This document shows, piece after piece, positions 9,731 through 21,540 of a DNA stretch of 64,000 nucleotides. The first letter of the stretch is position 1, and each line of letters begins with the position of its first letter. The stretch comes from Paralithodes platypus (lineage: Eukaryota > Arthropoda > Malacostraca > Decapoda > Lithodidae), in the NCBI GenBank assembly GCA_032716605.1, contig CM064518.1, forward strand, positions 41,515,131 through 41,579,130, in the 5' to 3' direction. The position numbers were made by a program, and so were the translations under genes. Below the pieces are notes generated by a model. That model did not search any database and was not told where the DNA came from. It was given only the letters and a program-made list of their open reading frames with translations.

Positions 9731-11930
9731 TCGTTTATATACGTCTCTAAACACGGGTCTTTCTTCTGGCCGCCAAACAATCGCTCACTGCAGCCACATG
9801 AGCGCACACAATGGCCCGCATAAAACAAATATTGGCCTTCCATTAGTTTCCACACAGAGGCGCTGGACGGAATAATGAGGCACATATTGAACGGCAGGAA
9901 AATTAACTTTGCGGGAAAATAAGAAAAACAGGAGGAGCCGGTGGGACGGTATAAACAGCAGGGAGAGTTTGGCCCACTTTGTGTTTTACTATACATTGTA
10001 TTGCATAACAAACCCTCTGATTCATCTTACTCTCAGATTTGTAATTGACGATTTTGCAAATGCATATTTTAAAACGTTTTTCATTATTATTCATGCCAAC
10101 ATATATAATTATTTGAACTAGTAGACGAAAATCTAAAGCAGTTTTCTTAGAGCCTGGTACATAATTCCCTTTCAATAGGCACACAACTGGTGTTTTAATG
10201 TGCATTTTAATTACGTGGAGAGGATCCAACACACGAAACATAAGTTAACGTTAATTCACCGATACACTTATTTATATAACCTCGAATACAGCCAAATAAG
10301 GTATGCGACGTGGTGGATACTGTAAATGCTTGCTTGTAATTTCCGCGATTCTCCTCATTAATATTTCGGTGGTGCGGCGATGCGTAGGCCGGAGTTGATG
10401 AGGCTGTAATTAAGGCACGGCACCGGTCCATTAATTAGGCTGTTAATGGTGACGTAGTTGTTACCTGCAATTACCCCCCAGGGCTAATAAGACAGGTTTG
10501 AGGTGGGAATGGGCGACGGGAAAGACTGGATGGCCGGGTTTTTGGTGTCCAGTCCAATACCAATACACGGGAATTGGAAGGGATGGGGTACAAATTCAAG
10601 GGTGATGTCGGACTGGCTGGGAGAGAGGTATCCTGACCAGGATGTTAAGGAGAAATGGTGAGAGATGGGATTAAATTGTGTTTTTTTATATAATTTGCGA
10701 CAGAACGACAAAGGCTTATGGAGGTCTTTAATTTCCTCTATTTTGAATTGGATGAATAAAAATTAATTGAGTATTGAGTATCTAGTATTACAGTATTTTG
10801 GCATAGAATCTAATAAGCAGGAATGGCCAGAAATGGGAAGAGCTGACACAACATTGAATATTCTAACTTCAATTTCTGTTCTTGTAGTAAAGTGTGTGGA
10901 GTGAGTGGTGACCTGATGCGGTGGTGATGATCGAAGTGCAGGCATTATGTAAATACAGAAATGGCTGACCAATGAAAATAGATTTGGAATGTTGCTTCTT
11001 TTAGGATTAAAAGTTCATAGACCAAATTTGAAAAGTAAAACAGGTGATTGATTGATTGATTTAATGTCAGTTACCTATCTTTGTTTACATTAATAAACAA
11101 GTTGCTGGTTGAGCGGCTTGAGCCGGTCTGTGTGTTCAGATGCCATTCATAAGAATTCGTAGACCCCTATATTTTTCGTTATGCAATTATAGCTCTCTGG
11201 AATGATTGGTGGATATAAAACTTGCTTTTCAATAAAGAGTATGCATAGTTTTGTAGTTGGTGTAAAGCAAATCATATTCACGAATTCGTTTCCAGAGACA
11301 TACTGTACTTCCATAATTAGAAATATTGTAGGTGAAGTCTCAGAATAATTATGAGTGAGCTAGACACTATGGGATCCGAGTGTACAAGGCTCCAAGAATA
11401 AGATATCATCATCCTCTACCCCGCTTCCACCTAACTCTCAAAATCACATCTCTCACTATATCAAAGTTTAGCTAGCAACATTATCAAAAGGCACTAGACC
11501 GACCGCCTCGCCAGTAAATCGGGAGTGAAGGCCAATTATGAGTTGCTCGAGCTTCACCCCGGGAGTGCAGTCTTCGGTAGGGAGAGTTTAGCCCTTTATG
11601 TTATCTTTATATAGTTACCATGTTGCGTGTTGTCCTTTTGGCCGTAACGTTCTTGCTTCCGGTATTGTCTTAATCTTTCTATGGTATATAATTCACAAAA
11701 TACATCACAGTTCAAATATAGAGGAATAATTCAACATATATTCACTGCTCAAAGTACAGGATGATGGTCTACAAGGAAAGGTTTACAAAATGGAGGCTAC
11801 TGAAGGAGGAGTTGTCGTGTAAATGGTCCCGCCCCCGAAGGTCCCCACGGGCGGCGGTGATCGAGGGAGGGGGTAGGTAAGAGGATTAGGCCAAAGTTAG
11901 AGCGGGGGAAGGGGCGGCTACCCCTGTTCC
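9731..11930. other. no gene recognised
   Basis: Mostly unique AT-rich DNA. Several short open frames (up to 113 residues, overlapping on both strands at 9.7-10.2 kb) show no motif or convincing composition. A (GATT)n short run lies at 11045-11062. Confidence 0.5.
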
Positions 11931-12078
11931 CCCCCCCCCCCCCCGCCACTGATCTGATAGTGAGGGGCGGGGAAAAAGTGAATCAGGGAAGGAAAAACTG
12001 ATCGTGTGGTGAAACTTCTGGGAGTCGCTCACTGTTTTATTGTTTTGAGAGAGACAGAGAGAGAATGTTTTTGTATGT

Positions 12079-12114
<36 letters not shown>

Positions 12115-12720
12115 GAGTGCACCGTGTACAATCCTACGTTTCCAGCCGGTATCTAAGGTATTGTTCTCGTCTCATTACAAACTTAGCTTAATGTTTTATC
12201 AATTAGAGATCTCACGTATTGTTCGGTAGATCTAGCACTACGTCCCTTACGATTATGTTAGAAGGGAATGTTCTTAGACTTCCCTTTGGTAATCATAGTA
12301 ATGGTGTTATCATAGTATCATGTCTCTCTTTCTTTCTTTCTTACTCTCTCTCTCTCTGTCTTACACACCCACACACACACACACACACACACAAACATAC
12401 ACATTATTTTTCTCTCTTCTTCCACTTATCTTTCTATTATTGTTTCTTGGTTGTCGCATTTAAAAAAAATCCCTCTATTACCTTGCCATGATTTCTATTT
12501 ATCAGTCAATCTATTTAACTGTCTCTCTCTCTCTCTCTCTTTTCTATCCTTTAATTCAACTTTCCTTTTCTATCGGGTATGCCATCTCTACTAGAATTAA
12601 GTCCTGACCACTTCGTTTGGATCGTAAGGTCTGTGTGGCCAGTGTATCTATGTAAATATACAGTATGTAAATATATATATCTCTCTCTCTCTCTTTACCA
12701 TCACATAGTTCGTCGAGGTG
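11930..12720. repeat. cluster of short simple repeats
   Basis: A C-run of about 16 at 11929-11944, (GT)n at about 12081-12111, (CA)n at 12365-12393, (TC)n at 12523-12541 and (TC)n at 12680-12694, separated by unremarkable sequence. Each is too short to say more. Confidence 0.8.
12591..12660. repeat. family H repeat, copy 1
   Basis: About 70 bases (CTAGAATTAAGTCCTGACCA ... TTCGTTTGGATCGTAAGGTC, GTGTGGCCAGTGTATCTATG) recur at 23952-24030. Both copies are preceded by a TC run and end in TCTATGTAAA-type tails, suggesting the 3' end of a retroelement, + orientation. No protein is left to assign a clade. Confidence 0.6.
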
Positions 12721-13289
12721 GCACTGATTGCTCCTTGAAGTCCTCCTCTCAAAATAAATCAATGCCAGATGATAAAACTACGGGTTGGGTAATGCAATAA
12801 ATGTGTTTTACGAGGCGTGAATTGCAATAAACCGACCAAAACTAACAGAGTCATGTCCCACTGTTTCTGTTTTTCAAGTGGCAGCCGTGTTATAAATCTA
12901 TTATTTAAGGTCCTTCGCTTTCTCTTCTTTCAACATCATTGTAGAGCTCGAAAATAGAAGGGTGAATTCTTTTCCCACACTATCGAGGCAGCAACACATT
13001 TTATCACCATCATAACAGCTGGTATTTTAAGCTAAGGAATCAAATCTAGCAACTTTTCCCATGCTTAAGACTCAACGAACTACCGGTACTTTATCATTAT
13101 CAAAGCGTCCTATGTTATGTTAGATTAACAACGTAAGCTTCGATTTGTTTTCATACCTCCAAAGCTAAAATCGTGTTATGTTAGGGGGAAAGCGGCGGTA
13201 ATTGGTGACACTTTCGGTGCAATCATAATTTTCGTCACTCGGGCGGGAAGCGTTCGGTATTGTGGGTCAGTCTGTAACACGGGCTGCTT
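12721..13289. other. no gene recognised
   Basis: Unique AT-rich sequence. Nothing identified. Confidence 0.5.
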
Positions 13290-13545
13290 ACTGGGGTGTT
13301 ACTGTGGTGTTACTGCGGTGGTGGTGATGACTGGTGGTGGTGATGACTGGTAGTGGTGATGACAGGTGGTGGTGGTGGTGATGGTGACTGGTGGTGGTGA
13401 TGATGACTGGTGGTGAGCGTGGTGTGGTGTTTTTGATGGTCATTGGTGTTGTGACGTGTGATATATACTTGAAGATCAGTTGTCTGGTGGTGGTGGTGTG
13501 GTGATGGTGTGATGAAGGTGGTGACGCTGTAAAGGTGGTGTTGTC
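13290..13545. repeat. GGTGGTGAT-type minisatellite
   Basis: Degenerate repetition of GGTGGTGATGACTGGT, with GGT and GAT triplets. Triplet-based, so the minus strand keeps a His/Thr/Ser-rich frame open; that is not a gene. Confidence 0.85.
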
Positions 13546-14650
13546 TATATGAGTCAAGGAGTTATGTTGTGGTGAGGGTAGTTTGGCGAGGAAAAGGTAC
13601 TGAATGCTTTGGTTTTATTGATTCTATGAGTTTCCGGAATAATAGGACAAAGATTAGTTTGTTACGAGGAAGAAGACGATGAGGTGGAAATAGTGGAGGA
13701 GGAGACCGCTTTCAATGGGGAAAAATGTATATAGTATTGAAGAGTCGGGGTTGCAGAGTGATATAAATGACTAACCGTGAGAGAGGCTGCTCGGTGAGAA
13801 ATGTGAATGTGGATGGGAATAGTAGAATAAAGGGTGCTAGTGAGGTGAGGCAATGTGAAAAGCGAGTTACAAAGGCTAAGGAATGGTAATGGAGCGTTAA
13901 AAGAAACACATCGGACGGGGTGAGAATCAAGGTCTTAAAACGTGATAGATATTGGCGAGGGTGTGACTTCAGGAAAAAAAAAAAAAGGCGTAGGGAGATA
14001 TGTGGGGAGGGTGTTGTTGCTAAATGGGGAGGTGCTTTTTTTTATTAGCAGAGGCAGAACAACTTGGAAGTGTTAAGAAATTAATATTTGGCAGCATATT
14101 AAGTTATGTTCAGCAAGTAGGTATATAACAAAAATAATAATAAATGATAATACAAATGGAGAAGGCTCAAATTTATGACTGATGAGAGAAGTGAGAGATC
14201 ATGGGTTAGGGAATCTTAATAGACGTGTGAGTGCGAGTCGACAAAGTAAACACAACACAATTGGTATATACTGGATAGATATTATTTTTTATTTTTTTTT
14301 TAGATAATTAGATAATTAGTAACTAGTTGGTATGCAATTGATAATAGTCGATTAATTTTTGGAGAGGGAAGGGAGAGAGGACTGCCAATGGTGGGAGGTG
14401 GAGGAGTCGGGGGGGGGGGGGGGTTGTCCATAATAAAAATAAAATAAAAATAAAATAGGTATACACTGAGTAGATATTAGTTGCTATGAAATATATAATA
14501 GTCGATGTATTTTTGGAGGGTGAAGGAGATAGACTGGCAAAGGTGGGAGGTGGAGGGGGTCAAAAAGCGTCATTGCTGCTGGTGACAGTTTGTGTGAACG
14601 AGGAGACACTTCAACCGGGATCCAAGTGGGGGAGAATTGTCCTAGTGAGG
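13546..14650. other. no gene recognised; G-rich and A-rich runs
   Basis: G/A-rich on the + strand. Contains A-runs (about 13975, 14285) and a G-run at 14410-14423, with short TAAAATAAAA repeats at 14436-14456. No gene. Confidence 0.5.
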
Positions 14651-14806
14651 GAGAGGGGTAGGGATTGTGGGGGAGAGGGGTAGGGATTGTGGTGGAGAGG
14701 GGTAGGGATTGTGGTGGAGAGGGGTAGGGATTGTGGTGGTGAGGGGTAGGGAATGTGATGGTGGGGGAGTGGGATCGTGGTGTTGAGGGGTAGGGATTGT
14801 GGTACG
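14651..14806. repeat. 22-bp G-rich minisatellite
   Basis: Five to six units of GAGAGGGGTAGGGATTGTGG plus GT, the first ones nearly identical and the last diverged. It ends 12 bases before a family E element. Confidence 0.85.
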
Positions 14807-14817
14807 ATTAAGGGGAG

Positions 14818-15133
14818 GTCTCCACTTGAGGGATTGTTTTCTTGACCCCTTTCTCCCTCATGTTTAGCCCCATTGCTTTTGATATTATAAAACGTTTGCC
14901 CCATTTGTTTAGCGATTTTAAGAACTTTCACCCCATATTAAGACCTTTCGTGCAATTCAGGTGTCTATTTTATCCTGGCGAGCGATAGCGAGCCTGTAAT
15001 TTAGGAGGAACCGGCCTTTGGCCGGGACATTTTTCTACCGAAAAATTTACAAATTTATCTTGAAAGGGACTCGAGGGGATGTAATTTTAAGGTTGATGGA
15101 GGTCTAGGGAATAAACTAAATACCTCCCCTTAA
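14818..15133. mobile_element. family E element, copy 1
   Basis: TTAA on both borders (14818-14821, 15130-15133) with perfect inverted ends TTAAGGGGAGGT / ACCTCCCCTTAA. The inside has TGTTTAGCCCCATT, AAGACCTTTCGTGCAATTCA, TCCTGGCGAGCGATAGCGAG, a CCGGCCTTTGGCCGG-like hairpin and TTTTTCTACCGAAAAATTTA. The middle third is shared with the arm of family C; the outer parts are specific to E. Non-coding; piggyBac-like target choice is inferred from TTAA. Confidence 0.85.
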
Positions 15134-15139
15134 GGATGA

Positions 15140-15800
15140 TTGTGATAATGAGGGGTTTGCAAGTGCTATGAACGTACTGAGGTGTAGTGAACATACTGAA
15201 GCGCTATGCACAGAAGTAACGGAAATATACTGAAGCGCTTTGAACATTCGAAGGTGTAGTGATCATCCAAAGGATCTATGCACGTAAAAATGTGCTATTA
15301 ACGTTTGAAGGGGTAGTATAATTACTATCTGAAGTGCTGTCAACATACTTCGGTGAGATGATGTATAAATTAATATTGTTTTCATCAACCAACTTTACTT
15401 CTAAACTCAATTGATGAAATCAACAAATACATGTGGCACTCCAAGGACTCGAACTCACACCGAAATTCCGCGCATTTATGCATTACGCTATCAAGACAGT
15501 TGAAAGAATTATGCACAAACCTATGTGAATGTTTGAGGATCGGCCGAAAATTCTATGAACAAGTGAATTCATAGTGACCATCTGAAGGGACTATGGACGT
15601 ATTATTCTATATTATTTTATATACTCATGCCCAATCCCCAATTTTCCTTTTTTTCCGTCTTGTCCTTCTTTTATGTTTTCTATTTTTTTTGGGGTGGCCG
15701 ACTCAAGACAGAGCCAGAATAGGGGCAACACAACAGAAAACAATGAACACACAACAACAAAATACAAATTCACTAAGGTAGGATACACGTTAGAAGGTGT
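15140..15800. repeat. degenerate ~28-bp repeat, split by a SINE J
   Basis: A phrase like GAAGTGCTATGAACATACT recurs roughly every 25-35 bases from 15160 to 15355 (CTGAGGTGTAGTGAACATAC, CTGAAGCGCTATGCAC, CTGAAGCGCTTTGAACATTC). It reappears after the SINE at 15520-15600 and near 15795 (AAGGTGTAGTGACCGTTAG). An old decayed minisatellite. Confidence 0.55.
15378..15502 (-). mobile_element. SINE J, copy 1 (tRNA-derived)
   Basis: Minus-strand reading: TAGCGTAATGCATAAATGCG, GCGGAATTTCGGTGTGAG, then a B-box-like GTTCGAGTCCTTGGAGTGCC and the body ACATGTATTTGTTGATTTCA, ending AAAGTTGGTTGATGAAAA. This copy lacks about seven bases between GTGAG and TTCGAGTCC compared with copies at 37.8 and 46.6 kb. Confidence 0.75.
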
Positions 15801-15989
15801 AGTGACCGTTAGAATCGGTCAAGGATGGTGGTGCGATATAAGTGAGCCTGGTTGTTGTAGCCGCCACATAGCCCCGGCACCACCACGGTTCAGTAATCAA
15901 AGGCCCCGTACCTGGCACCACCCCACCACGGCTTTACTCCATGGCACTCTATGGCACTCTCCCTCAGGCACCACAACACCAGGGGGATT

Positions 15990-16235
15990 ATACACACACA
16001 CACAATCACACATATTCTCTCTCTCTCTCTCACACACACAAACAAAAACACACACACACACAACACCCACACCCACACCCTCACCCTCACTCTCTCACTT
16101 CACAGAGACACACACCCTCACATTTCACACACACACACACACACACACAACCTTACCTTCACACTCTCACTTCACACAGATACACCTTCACATTTCAAAC
16201 ACACACACACACACACTTCACACAGAGTCACAGAC
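15990..16235. repeat. (CA)n/(CT)n-rich tract
   Basis: Interrupted CACACA and TCTCTC runs with a weak longer periodicity (TCACACTCTCACTTCACACA). Open frames here (His/Thr/Ser-rich, up to 207 residues) are repeat artefacts. Confidence 0.85.
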
Positions 16236-16289
16236 ACACACAATCCGTTTGGTGCGTCACAAGGATTCAGTAGGATTGTGTAGGAGCTC

Positions 16290-16520
16290 GGCATAAGGGC
16301 TTTGTTAAGTTTAGTGTGTAACAGGGAATCCGTACCATTGGGAAGGAGTTCGATATGGGAGAATGATCAATTTCGGGGTAAATGTTGTGTGTCATGGATT
16401 CCGATATAATTGTGAAGGAGCTGATTACAGGAGTGTTATTGATTTTTGGTGTAACCTATCTACGTGAAAGGAACTGAATATAGTAGCGTTATTGACTGAA
16501 TGATGTATATAACTAAACTG
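16290..16520. repeat. decayed ~70-bp tandem units
   Basis: Similar phrases occur three to four times: GTAGGAGCTCGGCATAAGGG, GAAGGAGTTCGATATGGGAG, GAAGGAGCTGATTACAGGAG and GAAAGGAACTGAATATAGTA, each followed by a TTATTGAT or TTAAG phrase. Highly diverged. Confidence 0.4.
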
Positions 16521-17065
16521 AATTGCATAATATACAGTATAGCTTAACTACATTGATATACATGTCTTTTCAAATATTCAAATGCTTAGCTACTCTTGGT
16601 GGGTGCCAATTTCCTCGTGCCAACTAGCGCTCCCCATCTCTCTCCTACAGGCTGTTAAACCTCCCTACCTCTGTTCAAGTATTTCGTGGGGCTACTGTCT
16701 GACAGGATAACTGGACGGAAACTTAAACTGTGTGAGTCTGAACATTTCTGGGCGTCGTGAGGATTTTAACTAACCGAGTCATCCGTGAACGCCTGTGTCT
16801 CCCTGAATGTACAGTTACACATACCGTACATGTTTGGCCAGAGTATATTTGTCTATGCACAAATACAGTACAACCATCGTGATTGATAATTATAGTTTAC
16901 CCTACTTAAAATTACAAATGTGATTTTATAATTAATCTGCATAAACTTACATATAAAAAGTAACTTTCCTTTGATATAAAGCATAGTAAACAATATGAGG
17001 GGCCCATGAATTTTATGAGTGACTTGTCGATTGCCTTTCATAATTCTTAAAACTTATGTAACTTC

Positions 17066-17071
<6 letters not shown>
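16521..17071. other. no gene recognised
   Basis: Unique sequence, nothing identified. Confidence 0.5.

Positions 17072-17143
<72 letters not shown>
17072..17143. repeat. (GT)n microsatellite
   Basis: About 35 uninterrupted GT units. Confidence 0.97.
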
Positions 17144-17569
17144 GTTTTTTTGTTTATACTTCAAAGCAACACAAATTACAGCCCTGTGGTTTGCTGAACA
17201 CGACACGGAGGTACCAAACAGTTGCCAATTTTCTTAAGTGGTGAGGAATGTGACGAAAAGAGTGTTATTTAGACGAAAAGAGTGTTATTTAGATGAAGAG
17301 GCAGCTAGAAAGTGTACATTGCAGCACAATAAAATGAGGAGGTAATGTTTGGGAAACATTGCAAAAAGTAATAAAATAACACACACAGACACACGCACAC
17401 ACAAATCAGCCTACTGGATAAATGTACACAGTTAGTATTGGCGTAGTCCACCGATTATTATGATTATTACTATCTTATTACTATCATTATTATTAGTGGT
17501 AGTAGTAGTAGTAGTAGTAGTGGTAGTAGTAGTATTGATATAAATATAGTTACTGAAATAGAAAGCACA

Positions 17570-17772
17570 CACTTGACCTGTATGTATTCGATGGTGCTTT
17601 CTCACTGTATTCTGGCTGACATTAGAAGATTTTAGTAGGATGTGGAAGGCCGACTAGGAACTCAAGGGGTAAAATCGACTTCAATTTAACACTCTGACTC
17701 CCAAACTGTCTTCTTGCTCTGCATAATGATAACCAGAAAATAACTAGAGCATGCGTCACGGTACACTGTTAA
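17570..17772. mobile_element. family B MITE, diverged copy
   Basis: TTCTGGCTGACATTAGAAGA at left and ATAATGATAACCAGAAAATA at right correspond to the two family B arms. The right end GCGTCACGGTACACTGTTAA is a decayed terminal repeat. A family C element begins at its final TTAA. The left border is approximate. Confidence 0.6.
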
Positions 17773-18085
17773 GGGGGGTCACCTGCTTTGTTATCTTTCT
17801 TGGTTGTATCCATTAAGTCCAATTCATCTTACTGTTTTAAGACATTTATCCCCATCCAGATGTCGATTTTTTCCTGGCGACCAGCGATAGCGAGCCAGCA
17901 TTTTATGGAGAAATCCGAAATTTTTCTATCTAAAAATGTAAAAATTCAGCCAGCTGTCTAACTCATTGGGTATCCAAAATATGGTGGCTCGCTATCGCTC
18001 GCCAGGTATAAATCGACACCTGGATGGGGATAACCGTCTTAAAACAGTAGGCTGAATGGGGCCGAATAGATACAAGGCAGAGAGA
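17769..18085. mobile_element. family C hairpin element, copy 2 (right end deleted)
   Basis: The left border TTAAGGGGGGTCACCTGC is intact. The two inverted arms with CATCCAGATGTCGA and the GATAGCGAGCC core are present. The last ~35 bases of the right arm, including its TTAA, are missing, so the element stops at AGGCAGAGAG. The 24 bases before the left border (17751-17774, ATGCGTCACGGTACACTGTT then AAGG) recur with one mismatch right after the element (18086-18109). This is one of three family C copies flanked by a long direct duplication. Confidence 0.82.
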
Positions 18086-18110
18086 ATGCGTCACGGTGCA
18101 CTGTTAAGGA

Positions 18111-18320
18111 TAACCCCTTCTGTACCGGTGACGTCCTTTTAACTTTACTCTGACTACTATTAGACGATTTATTCAGTTTAAAAAGGGCTTCCAGCATTTA
18201 AAACGCTTCGAACTATCTCATTTAACCATTCTTACTACCACAGATCCTTCTTAACCTGCACAAAATCGTCCATATAGCAAGAATAATATCTAAAAAACGT
18301 CACCGGTACAGAAGGGGTTA
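18111..18320. mobile_element. family B MITE, reference copy
   Basis: The best-preserved copy. The first 24 bases (starting TAACCCCTTCTGTACCGGTG) are perfectly inverted at 18297-18320. Inside the termini, the arms carry TAGACGATTTATTCAG (left) and CAAAATCGTC (right) in inverted orientation, so nearly the whole 210 bp can fold back around a loop containing CTTCGAACTATCTCATTTAA. No open frame. It starts two bases after the right-hand duplication that flanks family C copy 2. Confidence 0.92.
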
Positions 18321-18801
18321 AACATAGATAGGTGTGAAGAATCTACAAATACCATCTTCAGTTTAATGTTTTGGGGTACGAAGACACATATTTCATTATA
18401 AGCTGGCATCAATAGACAATTTGACTCAGTTTAGGAAGGAATTGTGGGATCAAGAGGGCTACTTAAAAATAGGCTTTACCCAACTGAATACTTGAGATCC
18501 TTCCATAATTGTATACAATCGTTTAACGTTAGCAAAGAACAGACAATACGATGCCATAATTCAGGAAGGGTCAACTTTCCTACTTACGTGAGCTACAAGG
18601 AAACTCCCCCTCGGCAAAGGAAACATCACAAACCTGGAAAAGAAAACAAATATGAGTCGGTACATTCAAATATAAGACAAGTAATTCAGTGTATTCAGTA
18701 TAAAGTGAGTGTAATTAAATTTAAATGCAAAGGCAAAAGACAAAATGCAATAATTACAAATTAAAAAAAAAGAGACACAAATCGGTCAGTACAATCAATG
18801 G
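18321..18801. other. no gene recognised
   Basis: AT-rich, with a 106-residue open frame (18444-18764, +) of unremarkable Lys/Asn/Ser-rich composition. It has no recognisable motif or neighbouring exon signals I can support. Probably not a gene. Confidence 0.45.
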
Positions 18802-18803
18802 AA

Positions 18804-18961
18804 AAAGATAAACCAGTTAGTGTAATTCAAAAGATAAACCAGTTGGTGTAATTCAAAAGATAAACCAGTTAGTGTAATTCAAAAGATAAACCAGTTAGTG
18901 TAATTCAAAAGATAAACCAGTTAGTGTAATTCAAAAGATAAACCAGTTAGTGTAATTCAAT
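18804..18961. repeat. 26-bp minisatellite, six units
   Basis: Six head-to-tail units beginning AAAAGATAAACCAGTTAGTG and ending TAATTC. They are essentially identical apart from one G-for-A in unit 2, so the array is recent or homogenised. The two phrases just upstream (CAAATCGGTCAGTACAATC) may be decayed units. Confidence 0.93.
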
Positions 18962-20895
18962 AGATGTTCTAATTATATAAGAACACTAACTTAACACGAT
19001 ATTAAAACCAAAGAAAACATATACAATCAGTAAACGCATTAAATAGAAGACAAATCAGTCAGCCTTGCATTCAGACTCTTGGCCAATCAATACTGAAGTT
19101 TAGAAATATGCGGTGCCTCCTGAGTGATGAAGGAATGCCGTGTGTGGTATGATCCGCTCATCAATTATTCTCAACCAAGCACACCACTCAAAGACGGACC
19201 TCTTAGTGTGCAGGAATCGGACAAGTTTATACCGTGAAGCCAGGGTTTGAACAGATAAACGACCTTTACTTGAAACATATATATTATTGACATAGCATAT
19301 TTAAGAGAAAGGGAGAACAAACAGGTAATAAACTATAAAAGTACAGACAAACCTTTGTATAAGCCCTTGTAAACTAATTTAAGTGTACGTTATTTGTTAC
19401 ATTTGATTGCCAGATGAATATAGTGTGCCCTTAGTGTGCCTACAACGAGCCCTATTAGCCTGTAGGAGGAGTCCCAGGGGATAACAGAGACCCCCCCCCC
19501 CCACAACTCACATGGGTCATTCTCTTTGATGTAACGGAGGGGGAGGGGGGGAATTACTGGAGACTGTGAGCTCTGTCGCGGCAGGCAGGAAGGGAGAAGG
19601 CCACGTAGGATGATGAAAGCCTCTAGGTATATACTGTTTATTATTCCCTTTGCTGGCTCGGTAGTTGCAGTAGTGGACCATTTGCATGCACTCAAAATAT
19701 TATGTGTTCATAATTATACAGTATAACACAAATGATGTGTTTCCAACACTTACATGGTAAATTTCGTACACATAAGCGATCATTGTTGCTACAATACCTG
19801 CCTTGTTGGCCTGAAACCTTGCTGAAAAACTTTGCTATTTTTAATGGGCTTCAAAGGGTCATAAATATAGCCAAACTTAATGATAAATAATGATATGAAA
19901 ATCTAGTACCGTACTAAAATGTGTAATGTGTGTACGTGGATTAGAAAGGCAATTCGTGGATTTGGTTCGTTTATGATAATAATAATAATTTTATTGTTGC
20001 ATATAACTGTACATACATAGAATACATACTGTATAATGAATAAGTAACACAAAAAAGATTTGGGAAGCTAACAGCCACTTGCATATTAATATGACGAATG
20101 ATGGAAGTTATAAAACAAAACAAAAACATCATATATTAAATGTTCATATACTGCATGTTTCCGATATCCAAAACCTGGCTTCCTGGTATAAAGTTGTCCA
20201 ATTCCTGCAAATTTAATATTAAATAATGATACGAAAGTACAGTAATAAAATGTGCAATCTGTATAGGTCACTCCTCTGTCACGCCAACACACAGTCCATC
20301 ACAGCCTCATCAGTAAGTCGTTCTGATCCCTCACAGGCGATACATTCTGCCATCACTGAACCAAACTTAGGAGTCACTCATATTCTCACCAGTCCTCACC
20401 CAGACCCTCGTTGGAAGGTTAAATTAAAACGTGTTACTACTTCTGGGGAAGGTGCCAGAGTATATACATACATACATACATACATACATACATACATACT
20501 TACCGGTACATACTTATTTTTTTAATATCTAAAAAAAAAAAAAAAAAATGCATGGCCATTTGTTTATTTTAGATTTACTATATAATTGAATTACGTAAAA
20601 CACACACATTAGAGTCTTGCAGGCACTAGTGGAAATATACCTGTATATTGTTCCATGTTCAACCTGTCACTATGTTACTTAAGGTATTATTAAATCGCTA
20701 ATGTAGCAAACGTAGTACCGTATTTTGATTAAATATACGGTTCATCCTACAATCAACAACAATATAACTTTACGGCAAAAACAAAAACTAATACTTCTTG
20801 TAGACTACTAAAGCATTTTTGTTTCTATTGGATGACTGAAAATAATACTCAATGCATATACCATGAAAACCTGCTTTATATAATATGTGAATCCA
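18962..20895. other. no gene recognised; one short duplicated segment
   Basis: Mostly unique AT-rich DNA. A diverged ~55-base segment occurs twice, at 19874-19929 and 20209-20262 (AATAATGATA, TACTAAAATGTG or TAATAAAATGTG). A C-run of about 14 lies at 19490-19503, (ATA)n at 19976-19990, and (CATA)n at 20466-20500. No gene. Confidence 0.5.
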
Positions 20896-20899
20896 TCAG

Positions 20900-21021
20900 T
20901 GTGTGTGTGTGTGTGTGTGTGTGTACGCCTTTGAATGTGTGTAAGTCGGTTTACGTGTGGCAGGCTGGTGTGTGTGTGTGTGTGTCGGTGTACAGTACGT
21001 GTGACAGGATGGTGTACGTAT

Positions 21022-21056
<35 letters not shown>
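20900..21056. repeat. (GT)n-rich tract
   Basis: Three GT runs separated by GTACG- and TGGCAGG-containing spacers. Confidence 0.88.
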
Positions 21057-21057
<1 letters not shown>

Positions 21058-21142
21058 GAGTAAGTGTGGTTGGGTGGTGTGTTGGCCTTGGATCGTGGGA
21101 ACCTGGTGACGGTGGTGGTGGTTGGTGGTAGCGTTGGTACAC

Positions 21143-21540
21143 TGGCCTGGAGCGTTACACACCTGTCTCACTACACACCTCACTGGATCTACACACCTGT
21201 CATTCTACACACCTCACTCATTATACACACCGTACTGGCTCTACACACCTGCCTCGTTACACATCTCACTCAATCTATGAACCTGCCTTATTACACACCT
21301 TTCTGGTTCTACATACCTGCCACACTACACCTGTTACTGGTTCTACACACTTGCTGTAAAATATATTTGACTGCGTTTACATTCCTGTCTCACTATACAC
21401 TTGCCTGGTTCTACAAACTTGCCACACTGTACATATGACTGGTACTACACACCTGACATACCAATCACCTGATTGGTTCTATACTCCTGACGAGTTCTGA
21501 ACATTGCAAATTACACACCCGACTGGGTGTCTTTATTTTA
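21143..21540. repeat. degenerate ~36-bp minisatellite (CTACACACCTG)
   Basis: CTACACACCTGTCTCACTAC and CACACCTCACTGGATCTACA alternate roughly every 34-40 bases through about 10 units that decay to the right. The last recognisable units are near 21500. Confidence 0.75.

Noticed and set aside
11886..11960. Possible hAT-type end CAGTGGCGGGGG on the minus strand at the C-run
   Set aside because: Resembles the common CAGTGGCGGA terminus but there is no partner inverted repeat or target duplication nearby.
18444..18764. 106-residue open frame as a small gene
   Set aside because: AT-rich, no motif, no paralogue in the window and no supporting signals.
18804..18961. 26-bp repeats considered as a CRISPR array
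   Set aside because: No spacers between units; simple tandem repeat.
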